A DNA stretch of 20,016 nt, from positions 1-20,016 of the forward strand of contig JAZQCN010000034.1 in the NCBI GenBank assembly GCA_045546315.1, in the 5' to 3' direction. Positions within the stretch are counted from its first letter, which is position 1; each line of letters opens with the position of its first letter. The position numbers were made by a program, and so were the translations under genes. The notes under the pieces were generated by a model. That model was not told the origin of the DNA, did no database searches, and saw nothing but the letters and a program-made list of their open reading frames with translations. Shown here piece by piece: positions 14,932 to 20,016 of this stretch. This DNA comes from RGIG2041 sp045546315. GTDB taxonomy: Bacteria; Bacillota; Clostridia; UBA1381; UMGS1253.

Positions 14932-15788
14932 TGTCTGTTCACCTGTTCTTCCTTGCCGCTCTTTAATGCTCTATCCAGTGCATTTATGATAAATACCGGC
15001 GCGATAAAATCCTCGGTGCTTTCCGGCTGCGGCTTGCCCAAAAGTAAATCATAAAACTCTTCAAACTCCTGCATAAAGCAACCTTCCAGAGAAAGCTTTT
15101 CAATCGGGAAGCCATCCTTGCAGCTGATGGATGCATAGTAGTCATAGCTTTCGGAGGTGTATATGAGGTTTACATCGCAAGCATCATAGCGAACCGTGCA
15201 GTTAACGGTGCCGTTTAATTCGTGTGCAATAACACTGTTTGGATAAAAGCCGAATAACTCGCACATCATAGCTACAAGGTGCTGCGAATAGAAATAGAAA
15301 TCACCGTATTCGTTTTTGAGATTGACCGGTGCGCGCAAAACAGCGCCGTACAGATTGCCGTAGGTCTTTTCCGCAACAGCTTTTTTAAGCTTTTGCAGTT
15401 GTGCCGGAAATTTTAATACAGAGCCGCCGCAGAGGCGTACATTATGCTTTGCTGCAAGCGCCTTTAATTCAAGTGCGTCTGCCTCTGTGCAGGTAATCGG
15501 CTTGTCAACAAACATCGGGATACCGCTTTCAAAATACGGCTTGGCATATTTTAAGTGATTGTCGCCGTGACGCGCAGTTATGATGATGCCGTCAACCTTG
15601 CCGACAAACTCGTCATAGCTTTGCATTACATATACGCCGAATTCTTCTGCAAGCTTATTTGCTGCTTCCGTATCGTCACTGTATACACCGACAAACTCGA
15701 TGTCTGTGTATTCTTTATCCTTGATTACAAGCTTCAAAAATTGATTTGCATGTGAATTTTCGCAGCCTAAAATTGCTACTTTAAACAT
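14928..15788 (-). CDS. Gfo/Idh/MocA family oxidoreductase (second in operon)
   Basis: A 286-residue member of the same family, shorter than usual (330-380). The N-terminal Rossmann segment is VAILGCENSHANQF (4-17), resembling the LxxxRHSHI opening of its neighbour, and VDKP (94-97) holds the catalytic lysine. The GGxxxDxxxH motif is replaced by YFYSQHLVAMM, so the Asp is missing and only one His remains. This suggests an altered reaction or a partner role. GGAGGA inside the end of the upstream gene lies 8 bases from its ATG; the gap between the two genes is 4 bases. Confidence 0.88.
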   Translation of the reverse strand: MFKVAILGCENSHANQFLKLVIKDKEYTDIEFVGVYSDDTEAANKLAEEFGVYVMQSYDEFVGKVDGIIITARHGDNHLKYAKPYFESGIPMFVDKPITCTEADALELKALAAKHNVRLCGGSVLKFPAQLQKLKKAVAEKTYGNLYGAVLRAPVNLKNEYGDFYFYSQHLVAMMCELFGFYPNSVIAHELNGTVNCTVRYDACDVNLIYTSESYDYYASISCKDGFPIEKLSLEGCFMQEFEEFYDLLLGKPQPESTEDFIAPVFIINALDRALKSGKEEQVNRQ

Positions 15789-15792
15789 AGAA

Positions 15793-16872
15793 TCAGTCCT
15801 CCGTATAAATCAGTGGCAGCGGATTTGCTGCGTGTACTTCTTCAATAACGCTGATTACCATAGCAGCGTGCTTTGGTGTCACGGTCAGCGGTGTGCCGTT
15901 CACGATGCGTTCATACACCATTTCGTAGAAGCTTTCTTTGCCGGTATCGAATGCGGTACCGTTGTGTTCACCCTTTTCCTCGTGCTTGATTAAATCCTCT
16001 TTGCAGTAGATCGGGTAGCCGTTTTCGTCCTGCAGTGGGTCCAAAACCAGCGCCTGCGGCGGGTTTTCGCCGTCCACGATGTATTTTAATTCGTATTCGG
16101 ACGGTGTGGATTGATATGTACCTTTTGTACCGAGAATTTTGATGTGCTTTGCCGGGAAGGAATCAATGCTGGTGACTTCAACATCAATGAGCGGCTTACC
16201 CGGTGCGGTCATAATGATTTTTGCATAGTCGTCCGAGTCGCCGCTGTTTAAGCAGCGGTCGAGCTTGGAATATATGATTTTATAATCCTTTGCAAAATCC
16301 AAAAAGCCTAACGCAAAGCCAATCGGGTGCGGGCCGGTATTGTAGATGTTACCGCCCATTTTTACCTGTGTGGTCTGCCAGTCCCAGCGTCTGTCAAAAC
16401 TGTTGAAGGTGATGTCAATTTGCTTGATGTCGCCAAGTGTGCCGTTTTCGATAAGCTCTTTTGCGCGGATATAGTACGGTGCAAGGAAGGACTGCTGGAA
16501 TACGGCGAGTACTAACCCTTTGTCTTCTGCAAGCTTGATTAATGTATCGCATTCATAGCGGCTTCTTGCAAACGGCTTTTCAACCACAACATTAAAGCCG
16601 TGCTCGAGCAAATCCTTTGTTACCTGATAGTGGTCGTTTGAAAATGTGGCGTTTACCACGAGGTCAATATCCTCTCTGCCGTACAGCTCGACATGAACTG
16701 CGTGTACGCTGCAGCCCGGATATTCTTCGAGTGCGCGGTTTCTTCTTCTTTCGTCATAGTCTACAACAGCAACTACATTATATAAGGTATTTTTCTCACC
16801 TTTGAAATAAGCGCCGTGAATGTTTCTGCCGCTTCGACCTTGACCGATAATGGCTACATTTAACTTTTTCAT
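15793..16872 (-). CDS. Gfo/Idh/MocA family oxidoreductase (first in operon)
   Basis: A 359-residue NAD(P)-dependent oxidoreductase of normal family length. It shows AIIGQGRSGRNIHG (7-20, the dinucleotide fold), VEKPFARS (97-104, catalytic lysine) and GGNIYNTGPH (173-182), with a catalytic-type His but Asn or Thr where Asp is usual. The C-terminal beta-sheet domain spans about 125-350. GGGAGG lies 8 bases before the ATG. First gene of the three-gene unit and divergent from an AraC regulator with a 145-base gap, so sugar-responsive control by that regulator is likely. The substrate is unknown. Confidence 0.92.
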   Translation of the reverse strand: MKKLNVAIIGQGRSGRNIHGAYFKGEKNTLYNVVAVVDYDERRRNRALEEYPGCSVHAVHVELYGREDIDLVVNATFSNDHYQVTKDLLEHGFNVVVEKPFARSRYECDTLIKLAEDKGLVLAVFQQSFLAPYYIRAKELIENGTLGDIKQIDITFNSFDRRWDWQTTQVKMGGNIYNTGPHPIGFALGFLDFAKDYKIIYSKLDRCLNSGDSDDYAKIIMTAPGKPLIDVEVTSIDSFPAKHIKILGTKGTYQSTPSEYELKYIVDGENPPQALVLDPLQDENGYPIYCKEDLIKHEEKGEHNGTAFDTGKESFYEMVYERIVNGTPLTVTPKHAAMVISVIEEVHAANPLPLIYTED

Positions 16873-16959
16873 GGAACAAACCTCCCAAAAAATTTTTTAA
16901 CCATAAATATAATATATCATATTTTTTAAAATGAAAATAGTAAAAAATACAATTTTATA

Positions 16960-16988
16960 TTGCAAAAAGTGTAATTATTGTGTATAAT
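16960..16988 (+). promoter_or_regulatory. Promoter of the AraC regulator gene
   Basis: TTGCAA (16960-16965) and TATAAT (16983-16988) with a 17-base spacer, 29 bases before the ATG. The opposite strand of the same AT-rich gap (16873-16959) must hold the oxidoreductase promoter, but there only a poor -35 (TTTTCA with TATTAT) can be found, as expected of an activator-dependent promoter. Confidence 0.75.
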
Positions 16989-17017
16989 GTAGGCAAATCA
17001 ATGTTGGAAGTGATTGA

Positions 17018-17851
17018 ATGGGCTGTATATCAAGATATATAAATCGGGAGCAGAGTATCGTCTTCAATCATATCGCGATTGATGTGCCGCAGGATGCAAA
17101 CTTCCGAATGCATGTGCATGATGTCTGTGAGATGATTTATTTGGTCAGCGGCGATATATCCGCCATTATTGGGGAAAAGACATATAAGCTACCGAAAAAC
17201 AGCGTCGTGTTTTTCAGGGCAAATGTGCCGCACCGCATCCGTATCGACTCAAGTGACGAGCCGTATGAGCGTTATGACATCGTTTTTGATGAAAATCTGC
17301 TTGCAAATCGAATCTTTTTCGAAATTCCGCACAGTATTGATGTAATCAATTATACGGGCGAGCGGCGCATTACTGATTTGTTAAAAAAACTGGATTATTA
17401 TCCGCAGCATTTTGACGGCAAAAATTTGCAGATGTTGATTACAAGTGTTGTGGAGGAGCTTTTGTTTAATCTGTATCTGATGCCGGCGGATACAATAGAT
17501 GAGGCTTTGCTGACCGTGCACCCGCTCATTGGAGATGCAGTTTCCTATATAAATGCGCATTATGCCGAGCCGATTACGGTGGAGGATATCTGCAAGCAAT
17601 TGAACATCACAAAAAGCTATTTGCATCGTCTGTTTGTTGATGAGATGAGCATCAGTCCGAAGAAGTATGTCAATGTGCGCAGACTTGCAAAAGCGCAAAG
17701 ACTGATTCGAAGAGGGGGACGCCCAAGTCATATATATGCGGAATGCGGTTTTGCGGAGTATGCGACCTTTTTCAGGAACTACACGGAATATTTCGGCTAT
17801 CCGCCCTCGCAGGAGAATCATGTTGAGATTGAACGCAAAATCAAATCGTAG
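17018..17851 (+). CDS. AraC family transcriptional regulator
   Basis: A 277-residue regulator. The N-terminal half is a cupin-like ligand domain (MHVHDVCEMIYLVSG at 31-45, PHRIRI at 71-76). The C-terminal two-HTH AraC domain covers about 186-264: the first helix-turn-helix is around ITVEDICKQLNITKSYLHRLF and the second ends in the family-typical CGFAEYATFFRNYTEYFGYPPSQ. It likely binds a sugar or sugar acid and activates the divergent three-gene oxidoreductase operon, and possibly nagB-nagA downstream; both targets are inferred from position. GGAAG lies 8 bases before the ATG. Confidence 0.93.
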   Translation: MGCISRYINREQSIVFNHIAIDVPQDANFRMHVHDVCEMIYLVSGDISAIIGEKTYKLPKNSVVFFRANVPHRIRIDSSDEPYERYDIVFDENLLANRIFFEIPHSIDVINYTGERRITDLLKKLDYYPQHFDGKNLQMLITSVVEELLFNLYLMPADTIDEALLTVHPLIGDAVSYINAHYAEPITVEDICKQLNITKSYLHRLFVDEMSISPKKYVNVRRLAKAQRLIRRGGRPSHIYAECGFAEYATFFRNYTEYFGYPPSQENHVEIERKIKS

Positions 17852-17884
17852 ATTTTTTGCAATAAAATGCACTACTTTTTATTA

Positions 17885-17913
17885 TTTACATTTAAAAAAA
17901 TATGTTTTATGAT
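17885..17913 (+). promoter_or_regulatory. Promoter of nagB-nagA
   Basis: TTTACA (17885-17890) and TATGAT (17908-17913) with a 17-base spacer, 28 bases before the nagB ATG. No CcpA-type cre site was seen around it. Confidence 0.65.
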
Positions 17914-17940
17914 AGGCTCAAACAAAGGAGGTCATAAAAT

Positions 17941-18696
17941 ATGTATGCAGATAAGTTAGAAGTAAAGGTATTTGAAACGAGAGACGAAATGGGTAAGGCT
18001 GCAGCGGAGGATATTGCGGCTGCCATTAAAGAAATGCTTGCCGAAAAGGATGAAATCAATATGATTTTTGCGGCTGCACCGTCGCAGAATGATATGCTTT
18101 TCCACCTTTGCGCAAAAACAGACATCGCGTGGGAGAGAATCAATGCGTTTCATATGGATGAGTATATCGGACTTGCGCCGGATGCTCCGCAGTGCTTCAG
18201 CAACTTTTTAAAGCGTGGCATTTTCGATTTAAAGCCGTTTAAGAGTGTGAATTTAATTAACGCAGGTGCGACCGATGCACAGGCGGAAGCAGACAGATAC
18301 ACCAAGCTCTTAAAAGAAAATCCGGTGGACATCGTTTGCATGGGCATCGGCGAAAACGGTCACATTGCGTTTAACGACCCGCATGTGGCAGATTTTAACG
18401 ACAAGGAAACTGTGAAAATTGTAGAACTGGACGAGGTTTGCAGACAGCAGCAGGTCAATGACGGCTGTTTTGAAAAACTTTCCGATGTACCGAAGCAGGC
18501 GCTGACATTAACGATTCCGACCCTGGTTTCTTCCAAGTACAATTTCTGTGTTGTACCGGCAGCGACTAAGGCAAATGCGGTAAAAAACACTGTGCTTGGC
18601 GAAATCGGTGAGTCTTGCCCGGCAACGATTCTCAGAAGAAAAGACAATGCAATTCTGTACTGCGATGCAGACAGTAGCGCATTGATTAAGGGATGA
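17941..18696 (+). CDS. nagB: Glucosamine-6-phosphate deaminase family protein (NagB-like)
   Basis: A 251-residue enzyme expected to convert an amino-sugar 6-phosphate (classically glucosamine-6-P) to the keto-sugar phosphate plus ammonia. The catalytic loop AFHMDEYIGL (69-78) and GIGENGHIAFNDP (135-147) are recognisable. Two departures are seen: the N-terminal phosphate-binding GGSTP-type loop is replaced by FAAAPSQND (43-51), and the usual NEP is NDP, changing the active-site Glu to Asp. Such variants form a divergent branch of the family, so the exact substrate is uncertain. AAAGGAGG precedes the ATG by 9 bases. nagA starts 4 bases after its stop. Confidence 0.85.
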   Translation: MYADKLEVKVFETRDEMGKAAAEDIAAAIKEMLAEKDEINMIFAAAPSQNDMLFHLCAKTDIAWERINAFHMDEYIGLAPDAPQCFSNFLKRGIFDLKPFKSVNLINAGATDAQAEADRYTKLLKENPVDIVCMGIGENGHIAFNDPHVADFNDKETVKIVELDEVCRQQQVNDGCFEKLSDVPKQALTLTIPTLVSSKYNFCVVPAATKANAVKNTVLGEIGESCPATILRRKDNAILYCDADSSALIKG

Positions 18697-18700
18697 TTTT

Positions 18701-19870
18701 ATGATAATAAAAATTTACGGCGGCAAGGTAATTACCGACAGAAAAATCGAAGCAAATAATGTATATTTCGAGGATGACAAAATCCTTGCTGTCACGGATG
18801 CAGAGCTTCCGTATGATAAAGGCATAGATGCAAAGGGAATGTATGTTGCACCTGCGTTTGTGGATATTCACACGCACGGTGCAGCAGGACATGACTTTTT
18901 GGACAATACTGAGGAAGCGTATTTTTCGATTGCAAAGGCGCACGTACAGCACGGCGCGGGCACAATCCTGCCGACAATAACCTCGGCAGGCAGACAAAGA
19001 ACGCTCGACTGCATCAAAACCTTTGAAACCATAAGGGGCAAGGCGCACGATGGCGCGAATATGCCGGGCTTGCATCTGGAAGGACCGTATTTTTCGCCGG
19101 CGCAGGCAGGTGCACAGGATCCGGATAAAATCCGAAGCTTTGATGCGGAGGAGTATATGGAAATTTTGAACACCTCCGATGCGATTTTGCGTTGGACGGG
19201 TGCGCCGGAATTGGATGGGAGCGCGGAATTTGCGAGCGCATTGACCGAGCGCGGTGTATTGCCGTGTATCGGGCACAGTGACGCAGACGGCGAAGCTGTA
19301 AAAGAAGCGTTCAAAAACGGTTTTACGCATGTGACGCATCTGTATTCCGCAACAAGTACGATTCACAGAAAGAACGCATACCGCCATATCGGTATCGTGG
19401 AATGTGCGTATCTGCTGGACGATATGACCGTTGAAATTATCGCAGACGGCAAGCATTTGCCGGCGGATTTGCTAAAGTTTATTGTGAAGTTTAAAGACAT
19501 CGACAAAATCTGCCTGATTACCGATTCCATGCGTGGCGCAGGTATGCCGGAGGGCACGGAAACCATCTTAGGCGGTAAGGAGGATGGTCTTCGCTGTATC
19601 ATTGACGACAGCGTTGCGAAGCTGCCGGACTGCAGCGCCTTTGCAGGTAGCGTGTCCTATTGTGACCGCCTTGTGCGCACGATGGTCAATCTTGCCCAAG
19701 TACCGATAGAGGATGCGGTGTATATGCTTACCGAGACACCGGCAAGGTTCGTGCATCTTGATGCCAAGGGCAGACTTGCCGAGGGCATGGATGCAGATAT
19801 TGTGCTCTTTGATGCGGATATAAACATTGCTAAAACCATTGTCGGCGGCAGAACGGTTTACGAAAAATAA
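18701..19870 (+). CDS. nagA: N-acetylglucosamine-6-phosphate deacetylase (NagA)
   Basis: A 389-residue amidohydrolase that removes the acetyl group from N-acetyl amino-sugar 6-phosphates, supplying the substrate of the upstream deaminase. It has VDIHTHGAAGHDF (54-66), the metal-ligand Glu in LHLEGPYFSP (124-133), GAQDP (137-141), metal-binding His in GHSD (191-194) and HVTHL (210-214), and the catalytic Asp in ITDS (273-276). The substrate-binding HLFNAM of classic NagA reads HLYSATS here. Full length, ending in a beta strand (IVGGRTVYEK) typical of the composite beta-sandwich domain. The two-gene operon ends in a strong terminator. Confidence 0.92.
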   Translation: MIIKIYGGKVITDRKIEANNVYFEDDKILAVTDAELPYDKGIDAKGMYVAPAFVDIHTHGAAGHDFLDNTEEAYFSIAKAHVQHGAGTILPTITSAGRQRTLDCIKTFETIRGKAHDGANMPGLHLEGPYFSPAQAGAQDPDKIRSFDAEEYMEILNTSDAILRWTGAPELDGSAEFASALTERGVLPCIGHSDADGEAVKEAFKNGFTHVTHLYSATSTIHRKNAYRHIGIVECAYLLDDMTVEIIADGKHLPADLLKFIVKFKDIDKICLITDSMRGAGMPEGTETILGGKEDGLRCIIDDSVAKLPDCSAFAGSVSYCDRLVRTMVNLAQVPIEDAVYMLTETPARFVHLDAKGRLAEGMDADIVLFDADINIAKTIVGGRTVYEK

Positions 19871-19874
19871 ATAT

Positions 19875-19908
19875 AAAAGCCTTGCAGGTGTTAACCTGCA
19901 AGGCTTTT
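19875..19908. terminator. Bidirectional terminator between nagA and lysS
   Basis: A perfect 15-bp stem (19875-19889 with 19894-19908) and a 4-base loop GTTA, with A and T runs at the two ends. It ends nagA and the convergent lysS. Confidence 0.93.
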
Positions 19909-19917
19909 TGTTGCTAA

Positions 19918-20016
19918 TTAGTCAAGTGGCTTCATTGTCGGGAATAACAGTACATCGCGGATGGAATAAGAGTCTGTTAAGAACATGACCAAACGGTCGA
20001 TGCCCATACCCATACC
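19918..20016 (-). CDS. lysS: Lysyl-tRNA synthetase, C-terminal end (partial)
   Basis: The last 32 codons and stop of a minus-strand gene that enters from the right edge. GMGMGIDRLVMFLTDSYSIR followed by DVLLFPTMKPLD matches class II synthetase motif 3 and the ending of bacterial LysS (GIGIDRLVML, SIRDVILFPTMKP). The short tail after FPTMKP is typical of LysS. Only this fragment can be judged. Confidence 0.93.
   Translation of the reverse strand, partial: GMGMGIDRLVMFLTDSYSIRDVLLFPTMKPLD

Noticed and set aside
16873..17017. AraC operator repeats in the divergent gap
   Set aside because: Loose direct repeats (GTGTAATTATT followed by GTGTATAATGT) overlap the promoter -10, but the region is so AT-rich that chance similarity is likely.
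17852..17884. Terminator after the AraC gene
   Set aside because: GTAG/CTAC and TGCA/TGCA can pair before a T-rich tract, but the stem is broken by a 6-base one-sided loop, so it is too weak to call. Read-through into nagB is possible.

Overview
The window looks like chromosome of a low-GC, spore-forming member of the Clostridia, probably an Oscillospiraceae/Ruminococcaceae-type gut bacterium. Three things point there: strong Gram-positive Shine-Dalgarno sites (AAAGGAGG), a germination protease (gpr) next to a SigB/F/G-type sigma factor, and the clostridial ymfF-ymfH pair. The taxon is inferred from gene content only.

Layout. 1-1089 (-): 5' part of a secreted repeat protein of beta-helix type, with its own promoter and a possible 15-residue leader ORF. 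1090-1727: no ordinary gene, but three strong hairpin terminators and a tRNA-like degenerate unit. 1727-1810 (-): tRNA-Leu(GAG) with consensus promoter and encoded CCA. 1952-3320 (+): the most interesting locus, a compact retron consisting of a promoter, a structured non-coding RNA whose ends form a 21-bp a1/a2 stem, and a retron-type reverse transcriptase (NAxxH, YCDD and VTG motifs), closed by a terminator. No effector gene is visible beside it. 3325-6139 (-): trkA-trkH potassium uptake operon. 6271-7668 (-): trmL-degV. 7827-8789 (+): gpr. 8867-12381 (+): ymfF-ymfH-lgt. 12417-13789 (-): a one-TM protein of unknown function followed by a sigma factor. 13969-16872 (-): three overlapping or tightly spaced Gfo/Idh/MocA oxidoreductases, transcribed divergently from an AraC regulator (17018-17851, +). 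17941-19870 (+): nagB-nagA-type amino-sugar phosphate catabolism. 19918-20016 (-): C-terminus of lysyl-tRNA synthetase.

How the parts fit. Most of the window is core housekeeping (K+ uptake, tRNA modification, lipoprotein maturation, spore germination) cut into units by bidirectional terminators. The right third looks like a carbohydrate module: the AraC protein probably controls the oxidoreductase operon, and the nag genes feed amino-sugar phosphates into glycolysis. The retron sits as a self-contained island between the tRNA-Leu gene and trkAH, a common kind of position for acquired defence genes. The retron assignment rests on protein motifs plus RNA pairing read directly from the sequence; its biological role is inference.
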